64,000 bases of DNA from Catonia carolina (taxonomy: Eukaryota; Arthropoda; Insecta; Hemiptera; Achilidae), in NCBI GenBank assembly GCA_035578175.1, contig JAQMRL010000001.1:372489720-372553719 (forward strand), given 5' to 3'. The translations under genes and the position numbers were made by a program. The notes beneath the pieces are model-generated. The model searched no databases. It saw only the letters and a list, made by a program, of their open reading frames with translations, and was not told the DNA's origin. Shown here piece after piece: positions 11,440 to 22,037 of this stretch (positions within the stretch are counted from its first letter, which is position 1; the number at the start of each line of letters is the position of its first letter).

Positions 11440-12190
11440 TAAAAAGAAAGTATTTTATCAAGTCGTTTTTTTTGAAATCGAGTTTTCCCCGGATATACAC
11501 GTCTTGAGACCCCCTGAACTCAAAAACATGTTTTTTAGCGATTGGTCTGTGTATATGCGAACAAAATATCTCAAGAACGGAATATTGTACGAAGATGAAA
11601 CTTGGAATTTAAGTTAGGTACCATTAAAGGACCTGACACAAATATTTTTATCAAATTCAGTCGACAGGCAGTAGTAGTTTATTCGTGTAATTTTTTCACA
11701 TTCACTACATTTTACGACATAATGTGTATATATGTAGGCCTACATCAAATTTATAGGAAATTAAAAACCCTACAACTTTTATTTCGTGCATTTTTCTCTA
11801 CAGGCCCTAGTTTAGCGTCAAAGTGATTTTTCGTATTATTAAGCCAAACTAAAGTTGGTTTTCATTTTGCATCATTCACTCATGAATATAATTTAGTTAT
11901 GTTTGTCAGTTTTTTTTATTAGAATTGCATCAACAGCTTGATTATTAGCGACTACGATGGGTTAAGAAACTGTAATGATGAGTTTTGGCACGTAATAATT
12001 TCCAGACCCTAGCTGGAAATCGAAACCGGGGCTTCCGCTTAGTAGGCTAGCGCGCTATCTACCTATCTATCTTCGCCTTCACGAAGGCGGTTTTTTTTCA
12101 TTTTACGTAGTTTACTAAAGTTAGGTTAGTTATATTGTTCATTATTTACATTTGCAAGAGAAAGTCGTATGAGTGTTTCACACCAGATTT
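11440..12190 (+). repeat. Dispersed repeat H (copy 1, carries a nested SINE)
   Basis: In this orientation: ATCGAGTTTTCCCCGGAT, CATGTTTTTTAGCGATTGG, ATATCTCAAGAACGGAA, ACAACTTTTATTTCGTGC, CATTCACTCATGAATATAA, and an outer end TTGCAAGAGAAAGTC. The same words in the opposite orientation fill 32283-33265, 45290-45900 and 59960-60880. The 74-codon frame at 11602-11826 is repeat sequence. No protein is encoded; the class is unknown. Confidence 0.7.
11910..12070 (-). repeat. SINE (family C) nested in repeat H
   Basis: Minus-strand reading: A-box region TAGCGCGCTAGCC, B-box region CCGGTTTCGATTTCC, AGCTAGGGTCTGGAAATTATTACG, then CCATCGTAGTCGCTAATAATC and GTTGATGCAATTCTAATAAA before a T run at 11910-11917. 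Repeat H continues on both sides (TTATGTTTGTCAG before, GTTAGTTATATTGTTC after), so the SINE inserted into H. A 7-bp hairpin (CGCCTTC/GAAGGCG) lies just outside the head at 12074-12089. Confidence 0.7.
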
Positions 12191-12940
12191 TTATTAGTAT
12201 GTAATCTTTACATGTCACAGAAGAAGTAGGACAGATATAGGATTACAACTTTTTTTTTTAATTCGTCTCATGTTAGCAAAAATATTTAAAATTTTGTTTA
12301 AAGTAAGAAACTTTTATCGCATTAACTTTCAATTAAATCTATTGAAATATAAAACTATTTAAGCATAAAATATTAGACTCCCGGTTTCCAATAAAATTGG
12401 GATGAGTACATTTCGGGCAACCGACTTTCCAGAAAATCCGCGTTAAATAAAAATTAGTTAATTGTTATAAAACAACATTTTTATTCCCACAATACGGTAT
12501 GTTGTAACAAGATTAGAAATAACTTCTTTCTTTTGACCTCCACATCACTCCGTTTAGCCAAGCCGTTCTACACCACGTAACGCGAAGGGATGGGTGGGCC
12601 GGCAGGTAGAAAACGCGTCTACCTTTATCAGCTGAAGCCTTAGTATCTATCTTCATCTTAGCGCCTTAGTTAGTTTTCGTCTTCGTATCTGTATTTATCT
12701 TTTTTAAAACTGGAGTGTCACGTTAAAAAATCATATATCAGAACAAAACTCTAGTTAAGATAAATATTATAATCCTAAAATGGATGCCAGCCGAAAACAG
12801 TAGATTATAAAAATAAATAGGCTTTATAGCCTACTATCCGACAGCCGCAGTTAAAACAAAGATTTAATAATAATTCTCCTAAATAATACAGTCATCGTTT
12901 AAAAACTTTCAAATGATTGCAAAAAATTATAGGCAACGGA
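12191..12940. other. Unassigned stretch with a short GC-richer patch
   Basis: No gene supported. Around 12540-12640 the composition rises (GGGATGGGTGGGCCGGCAGG), with a small palindrome GGTAGA ... TCTACC at about 12605-12623. It could be a fragment of an unrecognised element or a remnant promoter. Confidence 0.3.
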
Positions 12941-12944
12941 TGTA

Positions 12945-13927
12945 CAGCGCGTTTCATCATGTACTTCGGGGTTACGAAAATTCAGTACAAAAAAAGTATT
13001 TCACTTATAAAAATGAAACAAGTACTATACGAAAGAGCACTTCAAATAGGTTTTCCTCATATTTTGGGCAGTTAGTTAACCGTTTGCTCGCTAGGCGTAG
13101 ACAGTAGAGAAAATGGCTGCCACGGGAAGTACGACCAGAAGTCGTTTTTTCACGGGAAGCGAGAAGTCGTTTTTTGTATTAGAATTTCACTTGTCAAAGT
13201 CAGTAATTACTGTGCAACGTGTGTTTCAGTTGAAGTTTAATAAGGATCCACCAAATAACAATTCAATTCGTGCATGGTATAAACAATTCAGTGAAACTGG
13301 TTGCTTTTGCAAGCGGAAATCAACTGGTTGTCCATGAACCTCAGATGCCAATGTCGAACGTGTGGGTGCAAGTTTTGTTTGCAGCCCGTCAAACTCGACT
13401 GCGTCTGCAAGCAGAGAGTTGGGAATTCGGAAAACAACGGTATGGAGAGTTCTCCGTAAACGTTTATTACCTATTCAAACTGAACAACCTTCAATTAATG
13501 CAGCATCTATCTGATGGAGATGAAAAACGTCGGCATTGGATAGGACGCGCGTCTGAAGAATACCAAAACATTATAGTGTGGCCATCAAGATCACCAGACC
13601 TCATGCCATGTGACTTCTTTCTTTGGGGTTATGTGAAAGACAAGGTGTTTATGCCACCAATGCCGAACGATATTGCTGAGCTGAAGGATCGCATAATCAA
13701 TGCAACCAACTCTATGGAAAGGGACATGTTAGAATGTGTTAGGCAAGAACTAGACTTTCGTGTTGATGTGTGCCATGTCACCAAAGGAGCACACATTAAA
13801 CATTTATAGATATTTAAATATAACTGTTTGAGTCCGTGCATCGGCCCGTAGAACTTTCATTTAGGTAAGTGAAATAGTTTTTTGTACTGAATTTTCGTAA
13901 TCCCAAAGAACATTTTTAAATGTCCTG
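12945..13927 (+). mobile_element. Internally deleted mariner/IS630 element with both TIRs
   Basis: The left end (12945 onward) and the reverse complement of the right end (to 13927) share GATTACGAAAATTCAGTAC-type sequence, then AAAAAA, GTATTTCACTTA versus CTATTTCACTTA, extending over about 60 bp with mismatches. TA dinucleotides flank both ends (12943-12944, 13928-13929), as expected for Tc1/mariner. The 983-bp length is well short of the usual 1.3 kb or more, because the central catalytic part of the transposase is missing. Confidence 0.75.
13113..13809 (+). pseudogene. Mariner-type transposase, internally deleted
   Basis: The first frame (13113-13337) carries the N-terminal helix-turn-helix domain: KSFFVLEFHLSKSVITVQR, FNKDPPNNNSIRAWYKQF and SETGCFCKRKSTGCP. 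A frame change follows, with a linker-like segment (ELGIRKTTVWRVLRKRL) readable in another frame. The last frame to TAG at 13807-13809 holds the C-terminus: WPSRSPDLMPCDFFLWGYVK, including the third catalytic aspartate in SPDL, then ELDFRVDVCHVTKGAHIKHL. The segment with the first two catalytic aspartates is deleted. Frames do not join, so no active protein is made. Confidence 0.8.
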
Positions 13928-14132
13928 TATAGCAAACTATCGGCAACAGATATGTCTTCTAAACATCTAACAACTTCAGACTTTGTGACAAGGAACTGGA
14001 ACACCAAAACCAGAATTATTTATTTATTCATTCACATATTTATTTATTTAGTACAATTCTATAGTACATAAGAACAACTAAATATTTTTACACATGAAAT
14101 CCTGATTTAAATATAAATCCTGATATAAATTT

Positions 14133-14300
14133 GGCCGGCCCGTGGAGTAGTGGTCAGCGCAACTGGCTACTATGCCGGGGTCCCGGGTTCGATTCCCGGT
14201 AAGGTCTAGCATTTTTTCATCTGTAAATCACCATATATCATTACCTACGCACAAGCCCAAGGCTTATGTAGGCATCATCACTCAATAAAAAAAAAAAAAA
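14133..14300 (+). repeat. SINE (family B)
   Basis: GGCCGGCCCGTGGAGTAGTG starts the head; the B box is GGTTCGATTCCCGG. The body contains CATTTTTTCATCTG and a 3' module CAAGCCCAAGGCTTATGTAG, then a poly(A) of about 14. This is the best preserved copy of the family in the window. Others are at 19630, 22038 and 28320. Confidence 0.85.
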
Positions 14301-15123
14301 TCTAATTCTACCTTCCAGCAAAGGAAAAATATTTAGAAAACCCACACCATGTAGAAACTTGTGTAGTAATTCCAACACAGTTCTGGTTATAATTAACACA
14401 ATTCTAGTTATATTTTCAGGAAATTGCTTTTGAATTACGGCGAGAAAATATTACGGGTCACTGATGACTTTGCGAAAGAAGGTGATGTTTTCGCTACGGT
14501 GAGCTAACTGTAGCCGGTACAAATGCTGCAACGCTCTTCCCTCAAAGTACCTTCTCATCACGACGCCAGTTAGCCATTTTGCTCTAGCAGAGCAACATAT
14601 TATAAATTCAGACCTTTTTCAGAGCCACCAACTTACTGAGGTTTCAGACCGCCATCCGTGACACTTCTGTACCATACAGAACATTTATCGGTGTTGTTCT
14701 ATTTAAATTAATATTTTCTCGTAGCGTTAAATTACAATATTTCAAGCGGGTACGGAATGCCTATCTCAACCGAGTTAATGTTTGACCCGTCTTCTCAGGA
14801 ACCATTAAAGACATTTTCTCCAAATTTTCAGCAAACATTTTCAATATCTTGTACAACTTTTGACAGAGGGGTTTTTCCTTATTAACAGCATTTTAAGATT
14901 TTTTTTATCATAGTCTCCACGGTAACTGTGCTAGTAAAACCGAAAGTGGGTTCCAAGAACCTACATTTTAAAACCCTCACGTTAAAAGTTGCATTAGATA
15001 CTAAATATTATGTTCTGAAAATTTGAAGCAAACATCTTTAATAATTTCTGAAAAACTGGTCTTTTGTGTCAAAAATGATTGTTTTTGGGAAAATACACTC
15101 TTAACGAAATTTCACATCAAAAC
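14301..15123. other. Unassigned stretch
   Basis: No gene recognised. Less AT-rich between 14450 and 14700 (AACTGTAGCCGGTAC, CACGACGCCAGTTAGCC), which suggests an old unrecognised element. Short shared words with repeats H/I (CAACTTTTGAC, AAATTTTCAGC) appear after 14800. Confidence 0.3.
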
Positions 15124-15136
15124 AAACCTACGTAAT

Positions 15137-15331
15137 GCCGGCCGCATTGGCGCAGTTGGTAACGTGCTCGCCTCTCATCATGCGGTCCTGGGTTCGAATC
15201 CCACTCAGGCATGGCATATTTTCATACGTTACAAAAAATCATTTCATCCTCCATTGAACAATAGTTACACCCCAACGTCGTCGCTAATGACCGTTGTAGT
15301 TGATGCGACGTTAAAAAAATGAATAAAAAAA
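15137..15331 (+). repeat. SINE (family A) with 13-bp target-site duplication
   Basis: Near-intact: GGCCGCATTGGCGCAGTTGG, B box GGTTCGAATCCCA, GGCATATTTTCATACGTTAC, then CCCAACGTCGTCGCTAATG and TTGATGCGACGTTAAA with an A-rich tail. AAACCTACGTAAT occurs immediately before (15124-15136) and after (15332-15344), a perfect TSD. The 99-codon frame at 15023-15322 merely spans it. Confidence 0.92.
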
Positions 15332-15398
15332 AAACCTACGTAATTTACAACACAATGTAAACAGTATTATATCAATGTTAAACATAAACAATATTAAA

Positions 15399-15582
15399 CG
15401 CCGGCTGCATTGGCGTAGTTGGTAGCGTGCTCGCCTCTCATCATGTGGTCGTGGGTTCGAATCCTACTCAGGCACGGCATATTTTCATACGTTACAAAAA
15501 AATCATTTCATCCTCCATTGTACAGTTACACCCCAACGTCGTCGCTAATGATTGTTGTAGTTGATGCGTCGTTAAAAAAAAC
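15399..15582 (+). repeat. SINE (family A), second tandem-oriented copy
   Basis: Same head, body and 3' module as the neighbour 70 bp upstream, with point changes (GCTGCATTGGCGTAGTTGG, GGTCGTGGGTTCGAATCC). AAACATAAACAAT precedes it by a few bases and follows its A tract, an imperfect TSD. Confidence 0.88.
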
Positions 15583-15928
15583 ATAAACAATGTAAACAGT
15601 ATTAAGCGCCTGCATCAATATCTAGATTTCGTTGCAACAGTGATGTCACTACAATATTTTACTCAACTCTTCTCAAACAAAATTAACATCGAAAGTATCT
15701 TTTCTTCGATTTATAAAAAAATCACATTGAACTTGGCTTTCAAAAAAATTGTACAAATTTTTCTACTGCTTAGAATGCATTGAATGATGCTCATTTTAAA
15801 GCTAAAATATGAAGAATCCACATGGCGGAAAAATCAAAATTTTGGATTTTTGAAAAAAATTTGTTCCGTAACCTTGCTTGGTTTTATGCAAAAGTTTAGA
15901 ATAATCCTAATTTTGGTTTTTCAATTTT

Positions 15929-16100
15929 CGCCGGCCATAATATCGTAGTTGGTAACGTGCTTGCCTCTCATCATGTGGTCTTGGGTACGATCCCATTCAG
16001 GCGCGGGATATTTTCATACGTTACAAAAAATCATTTCATCCTTCACCGTCTGCATTAACAGTAATTGCAGAACAGTCAGACGTTAAACCAAAAAAAAAAT
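15929..16100 (+). repeat. SINE (family A head with a different 3' tail)
   Basis: The head and body (GTAGTTGGTAACGTGC, CTCTCATCATGTGGTC, GATATTTTCATACGTTAC) are family A, but the 3' part reads CCGTCTGCATTAACAG ... CAGTCAGACGTTAAACC before the A tract, instead of CCCAACGTCGTCGC. The same alternative tail occurs alone at 27410 and 43930. Confidence 0.8.
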
Positions 16101-16104
16101 CAGT

Positions 16105-17083
16105 TTTCATGTACAGTTAACTGTGTATTTATGTAAGTTCTTTGTTTTGACGTGACCTACTTGGTTGAAAGTCTGTTTTCTTTTAATGCGAACAGTACTC
16201 CTTCGTTGTGAACAGCCCTTGTTCGTGAATTAAAGATGATAGAAAATTTTGTAATAAACTATTTTTAATGTTTTAACTAAAGAAAATTTCCGAAAATAAC
16301 TGCTCCGTTTCAAAACCATTTACAAATAAATTTATCGATAATAGTAGTTTTATTCGACCAATGGATACATTTTTCTTTATTAAGAATAAGTGGCATTCGT
16401 AATAACACAGTAATGTTTTGTACAATTTTCTTTTTAAATAAACCATAAACATCAATTTACCAATTCGGTGGTACTTTATGAAAGGCACGATTAAGTTCAA
16501 GGAGTTCTCTATTCAATTTTCGATTAATTTTAGAGGTTACTCCATTAACAAGTGGGTGCTAGTTAATTGAGTATAACAGAATACATGGGATGATAGGGAA
16601 TCGTAGGGTTCAGTAAATGAACTAGCAACTCCCTTAGGGTTTCATTGTCTCCGTTTTTACTGTCTGTAATAACGTATAACTCTGAAACCTTAGTATTTAA
16701 AAGTATTGTTATTATGTTCCATGAACACTCCTTAAGATACTAAGATACTACTTTATCTATTTTCATCTTTACTTCTTAATTTATTTTATTTAATACACAA
16801 TTATTAAAAACCTTGTTAATTATTATTACTTTACTAATTTATACAGTAGATATGGATGGATATGGAGTTAATGTATTTGTTATAGCTTCAAGAGTGACAT
16901 TGCCTATGTGAAGTAACTATTAATTTAACATTGCTGACGTTACTGGGGGTTTCCTTGTTCAATAATATGTAGCGATCAGCTGTTGTGGTGGTTTACAAAT
17001 TTATTTAGAACAGCTGATTTCTACATTTTATTAGTGCAGGCAAATATTCAATTTATATTTTTTCTTTTTTTAATTTCAATTTA
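16105..17083. other. Unassigned AT-rich stretch
   Basis: Nothing supported. The 75-codon minus-strand frame at 16273-16500 has no motif. Confidence 0.35.
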
Positions 17084-17249
17084 ACTAGTAAAAAAACAAT
17101 ATTTGCATTTTTTATTAACTATTCATTAACCAAAATTAGTAAAACAAAATTATTTTTCAAGTAGTAAAAAACTAGTAAAAAACAATATTTAATTTTTTTT
17201 ATAACTATTCATTAACCTAAAGTAGTAAAACAAAATTATTTTTCAAAAT
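17084..17249. repeat. Tandem duplication, ~87-bp unit, two copies
   Basis: ACTAGTAAAAAACAATATT, then TAACTATTCATTAACC, then AGTAAAACAAAATTATTTTTC occur in order at 17084-17170 and again from 17171 to about 17246, with a few substitutions and a length change in the T run. AT-rich, non-coding. Confidence 0.8.
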
Positions 17250-19628
17250 TTACTTAATATTTTATTTAACAAAAACATTATTTGATTCCAAAGTTGTAAT
17301 TTGCAACAATGAAAAAAATTAATTTGTCTTGAACCAACCATCGAACAGTACAGATGAGTTTTTTTTTGTTTTATTTTATGTAACAGTATATTTAATGTTA
17401 TTAAGAAATCTATTTTAGCAGGAATATTTAAAAATAATAGAGAACCGCTACAAATATATTTTCCCCCAAAAACCTGTTTGATACCACATCCTGGCATGCG
17501 AAGTTTTGTTAAATTTGTTTCGACGAACATAACTGAAATTCAACGCGGTGGAAGTGATTGGACACGTTTTTTTATTTTAGTTTTTTAAATCGTTACTTTT
17601 CAGCAAACAGGATTGCTTTAAATTTATTTAATAATACTAAAATTTTCTTAGTTTAAAAATTATGCTTGGTGGAAAATACGTAGAAAACTAAGCTCTGAAT
17701 TTTAATTACTTTTTATTAAGATAAAAACCATTATTCTTATATACAGAGTATAGTATATAAATTTACCATTTTTATTTTCGTTGTGTTTTTTATTAAAAAT
17801 GTTAGTTATAAATTTTAAAAATGTATATAAAATAAAATAACTTGGGTTTTCTAAGTAATTCAGCTGTACAATTGTTTTGTGTATTGACTGTACAGTTATT
17901 TTAGTCGACGGTTGAGAGCACACATAGGTGTAAGGGGTTTTTTCCAAGTCAGTCCCTGTCTAATGTAGAGTAATTCCCTAATACCAAGAAAATTAAACTT
18001 ATCTGTGAGTACCAGATTGGTTTTTCTTGTTTACGTTTATATTTTCTAGATGATTAACAATTTAGCTTAACTTGTATGCAAGAATTTAATGATAAATTTC
18101 TAAGAGCACGTATGTAAACAAATGGGTTTTAAATCCCTGAGCTCGGCATCATTATAATGGGGGCGTAACAATTATACGCTGCGAACTAGTTTTATGTATA
18201 TTTTCTATAATCTCTGTTTACTTAAATTTATTCTTTAACAAAGCTAAATTAAAATTAATACAATTATTAAATTAACAGTAAAACAATTATTAACTGAAAA
18301 ACAGAATAAACTAAACATAAACCTTGAATTCCCTGTTAAATTTACGCCTCAAAAGAATTCTACCTGCATTTTTCTTAAATCATCTTCTCTATTGAAAAAA
18401 TGTAGAATGAAAAACAATTTTTTTTGAAACCAAGAAAAGAAGTTGTAAGTAGAATGATGTAATAAAAAATCACGAAGTAAAAACTTTACATTTGAATCAC
18501 ATACTCCCTTAATTTTATAATCCGTAATTTTGTTGTAAAACTTTAACGTAATAACAAATGTAAAGACGTGAGATGGAGGAAACTAATGGCTATTATTTAA
18601 ATTTAGTTCAGCAAAATGTAGTACCACGAGTAAAATATTTGCCAATTTATCTGTAGCAATTTGAAAGGTAAACTCTACTTCTTGATATTGAATTATTAAG
18701 TAAGAAAAAACGAAAATTTTCACCTAACTTGTGTAAATAATATATTTCTTACTTATGTAAAGAAATAACGATGAATTTTTATAAATTATTTATTTTACGT
18801 TTTACTTAATTGCTATGTTATATTTATTTTTGATGGATAGTTTACATTAACGGAAAGGTAAATTGTAGCCTACAGTATTATTTATCTTTTTCTTATTTAA
18901 AAAATATCGCAAAGATCTTGCATACAAGATAATAATGTTGAAACAAGGTCACAGACAAATTTAGAGACAAAATAAAAATACAGACTCTTTTTTTAAGGAA
19001 AGAATTTTGTGTTACATAAAACGAAGTAATAATTCCGTTTATATTTCTTTGTTTTTTTTATTTTTCCATTCTTTAAATAATTTTTTGTGCATCATGAATA
19101 TAATAAACAATATCGTGAATCATAGATATTAAATAATCTCATTTTTGTATGTATTTTTTTTGTTTGACATGATAAAAACATTGCATCAACATATTTTTTA
19201 TTCGTTTATTGCAACTGAAGTTAAATATTCATCATAACTTCTTTAAACGTACAAAATGTAATACTTATTTTCAATCTCTTGATAACAAATAAGTATTCTC
19301 GAATGATTTATGTTAGTAAAGAATACTTTAAGTGCAGTGGTACTTAAATTGCTTATCCAGACATTTCATGAGGATTCCGTGTGGTACACAGTAATTTTTG
19401 TTTTAGTTTTATTAGTTGCTGAATTTTTTATACGAAGATTCCCTTGAAATGCATTAATCCATTCAACGATATTAACAGTATTTATATCTGTTTCCATTAC
19501 ATTTCTTTTTTTGCCAAATTTGTCAAACAGTCCTTCAGTTGAGAATCGAATTTTCCATTATAGTATTTCTGTTAACGTAATTATTATGTTTTTGGGTAAT
19601 TACTGACAAAATTTCTTTTAAATAATTT
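17250..19628. other. Unassigned AT-rich stretch
   Basis: Long non-coding interval. The 95- and 81-codon minus-strand frames at 17243-17530 and 17702-17947 show no domain. No repeat family was recognised by eye. Confidence 0.35.
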
Positions 19629-19629
19629 T

Positions 19630-19793
19630 GGCCGGCCCGTTGACAAAATTGGCTTCTATGTCAGGGGTCCTGGGTTCGATTTCCTGTCAGGTTTGGCATT
19701 TTTTATCGTTATATCACCTCATATAATATTATCTACGTACAAGCCAAGGCTTATGTAGACACAATCACAAATAAAAAATAAAAAATAAAAATT
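19630..19793 (+). repeat. SINE (family B)
   Basis: GGCCGGCCCGTTGACAAAATTGG lacks part of the usual head; the B box is GGTTCGATTTCCTG. The 3' module CAAGCCAAGGCTTATGTAG is intact and the tail is (AAAAAT)n rather than pure A. Confidence 0.8.
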
Positions 19794-19936
19794 CCAGTTC
19801 GTGAAACGTTACCCGGCCTCTTTAGGATTATATTGTGTCTGTTCCAAACAGTGCTACGAAGTTCCATTTTTATGAAAGTGAGGCGTCTTGAATATAGAAA
19901 TTCAATAATAAAAGTAAATGTGTTAATAAAAGGCTA

Positions 19937-20215
19937 ACCCACCGGATTGATCTAGAGGTAAAGTCGTCGCCGCTAAAAAGCTGTTTAAGAGCTAATTTTT
20001 GGAGACGAAGGTTTCTGGTTCAAATCCTAGTAAAAGTAGTTACGTTTATGCGCATTTGAACACTAGACAGTGGCTACCAGTGTACTTTGATGGTTGAAGT
20101 TCAATTAACCATACTCTCTCAGGTCGGCCTGGGTCTGTACAAGACTACACCTCATTTACACTTCATAACATCATCCTCATCTCGTTGGGTAATGGGGTTG
20201 TTTATTGTTCTGAAT
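19937..20215 (+). repeat. SINE (family D), near full length
   Basis: Head: GATCTAGAGGTAAAGTCGTC and GAAGGTTTCTGGTTCAAATCC. The 3' half holds TTCAATTAACCATACTCTC, GGTCGGCCTGGGTCTGTAC and AAGACTACACCTCATTTACA, a module I know from SINEs of several hemipteran and other insect genomes. Roughly 280 bp. Confidence 0.75.
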
Positions 20216-20273
20216 TGAAAAGATTGCAACGAACACACATTAGGAATCAAAAAAGTAAAACAAAAGACTAAAC

Positions 20274-20395
20274 CACCGATTTTGTTTACCGGTAAAGCCG
20301 TCCCCGTGAATCACTGAATTTTGCAGACGAAGGTCCCGTGGTTCGAATCCTGCTACAGATAGTTACTTTTATACGAATTTGAATTTAAACTTCAT
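20274..20395 (+). repeat. SINE head (family D), 3'-truncated
   Basis: TTTACCGGTAAAGCCGTC and GACGAAGGTCCCGTGGTTCG then AATCCTGC and AGTTACTTTTATACG match the first half of the element 340 bp upstream. The 3' half is missing. Confidence 0.7.
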
Positions 20396-20416
20396 TTAAT
20401 ACATTTTATGTGCTCT

Positions 20417-20811
20417 GTTATCGTTTAGGTCATCAGCCGAAAGGCTGGTTTGAACCTGTAGAGGTTTTATTAAGTAAAACGAGGAGTGAGGTGGTTTACT
20501 ATTGTCTTCCTCACTGAGTGGAAAAGTATGCTTATTAGCATGCCAGGCCCTCTAAAAAGCACATATTTTCCACCCTGCAAATGATAACCTCACTTCATTC
20601 ACCACAGAATCTGGCTGTATAATGAAATTCATTACTTTCAGAGGAGATAACTCTGATTAGTGTATTTTATACCTCTACCCCTTCTGTTCTTAAATGATTC
20701 AGTCTTTTAATTGGCTGACCATGTGATAAGAAACAGAATTATTTATTTTAGCCCTGCAACAAACAGATTGAGTGTAAATAATTTTACACTCCACTTGTTT
20801 GTTATGGGCAA
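20417..20811 (-). repeat. Retroposon F, copy 1 (395 bp, TSD)
   Basis: Non-coding element, minus strand. TTATGTGCTCT flanks it at 20406-20416 and 20812-20822. Its 5' end (right side) is TGCCCATAACAAACAAG; the 3' end (left side) is CAGCC-TTTC-GGCTG, a 5-bp-stem hairpin, then ATGACCTAAACG. The middle includes AACAGAAGGGGTAGAGGTA and AGCCAGATTCTGTGGTG. The open frame at 20699-20896 overlaps it by chance. Confidence 0.9.
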
Positions 20812-20954
20812 TTATGTGCTCTACAAGACGAAATAAGCGGCGTGTCTGCTGAAAATCGTGGGGGCTGTGCTCTTGTGAATTGCAGTAAGATTGCAAATAT
20901 ACACATTTTACTACAAAAGTTTATGTATAGTGAAAACAATCTGTAAAAGGAAAA

Positions 20955-20968
20955 AGTGACGTCACAGT
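20955..20968. promoter_or_regulatory. Palindromic CRE-like site
   Basis: GTGACGTCAC is a perfect palindrome containing the cAMP-response-element core TGACGTCA. It lies about 390 bp upstream of the transposase-like ATG at 21356 and may belong to that element's promoter. Function is inferred from the motif only. Confidence 0.3.
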
Positions 20969-21050
20969 GTCTTGGGCCAGTCTGGTGGGAGTAGGCTGTA
21001 TGGAAAAGTCCATTTAATAAGGAGAGGGCTGTGCGTGAGTAGTGCAACTT

Positions 21051-21180
21051 GACAATTTTGTAGCTGAGTTCTAACCTTAGTGTATTGAAGTGATTAATTA
21101 TTTAATTATTGAAGTGACAATTTTGTAGCTGAGTTCTAACCTTAGTGTATTGAAGTGATTAATTAGTTAATTATTGAAGT
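21051..21180. repeat. 65-bp tandem duplication
   Basis: Unit 21051-21115 (GACAATTTTGTAGCTGAG ... ATTATTGAAGT) is repeated at 21116-21180 with a single visible change (ATTATTTAATT versus ATTAGTTAATT). The near identity implies a recent event. Confidence 0.9.
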
Positions 21181-21355
21181 GAAGTGTTATTCTACACAAA
21201 TGTTATAATCTATCTTTGTTGTTCTATCTCATGTATTTATTTTTATCGTTTACTATATTGCTATTTGTCGGATTTTCATTTCTTATGTAATGTCTTATAT
21301 TATTCAAAGCTGTTTACTTTTTCGTTGACTTGGTTCAGTTCTGAGTTCATATAAA

Positions 21356-21605
21356 ATGAGTGAAAATAGGGGGAAAAATAAAGTCGGCAAAAAAAGTCAA
21401 GTTTTGCATAGTCAAAGTCGTAAAATTATTGGTAGTGTGATAACGTTTTTTGAGCGGGAAGTGAAAGAGGGACCTGGTGTATCATTGGTTTTCATTTCTT
21501 ATAATAGCAGCTAATAATATCAGGCAGAGTAGTAGCGTTCAAGCTGTTGTTGTTATGCGGTTCGGCTAGTATTACACGTGATGCGAAGTGGAAGGGGATT
21601 CCTTT
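21356..21605 (+). pseudogene. Transposase-like N-terminal fragment
   Basis: ATG at 21356 opens a 52-codon frame (stop 21512-21514): MSENRGKNKVGKKSQV, then HSQSRKIIGSVITFFERE. A lysine-rich start followed by 'HSQ.R.ii..V..FF.rE' resembles the N-terminus of insect transposon-encoded proteins that go on to a helix-turn-helix. After the stop, other frames read NNIRQSSSVQA and CGSASITRDAKWKGIPF, which fit a broken continuation of such a domain. It ends where repeat H begins near 21600. The family assignment is a judgement from pattern, not a match I could test. Confidence 0.4.
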
Positions 21606-21890
21606 CTTACTTTCTCATGACTATAATCAATGTTATAGAAAGTTACAAAATCTACAACTTTTATTTCAAGCATTTTCTTTTCTACACAGAGTAGTTTAGC
21701 GTCAATTAGTGATTTTCCAAATTTTCAAGTCGAAGAGAGTTTGATTTTCATTTAAAGCCATTTACTCATGATTAAAGTAATGAGGTTATGTTTTTCATTT
21801 TATATTTTACTCATGATTAAACAAGTTATATTTCATTATTGACATTGGAAAGTGATAGTCGTGTGAATGTTTTATAAAAACAGATTTTTT
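21598..21890 (+). repeat. Dispersed repeat H (copy 2, partial)
   Basis: CTACAACTTTTATTTCAAGC, GTAGTTTAGCGTCAATTAGTG, TTTACTCATGATTAAAG and an outer end ATTGGAAAGTGATAGTCGTG are in the same order as copy 1 at 11440. The half carrying AACATGTTTTTT and TCTCAAGAACGG is missing. Confidence 0.6.
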
Positions 21891-22037
21891 TTAAAAAGTT
21901 ACAGTTCTGAGAATTATCATACGTATTCTCTGTTTTTTCTTTTTGGGTTTAAATCCCATTGTTTTACACTTTAAGGCTGATCCAGGCAGTGAAGTGAGAC
22001 AAAATTAGTGATAGCAAAAGCCAAAATTAATTTAAAT

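Noticed and set aside
15137..15210. Functional tRNA-Met gene (CAT anticodon-like loop, good A and B boxes)
   Set aside because: The same head is repeated with a fixed 3' module, poly(A) and TSD, so it is a SINE. Acceptor-stem pairing is poor.
15023..15322. 99-codon frame
   Set aside because: It runs through a SINE with an exact TSD; not a gene.
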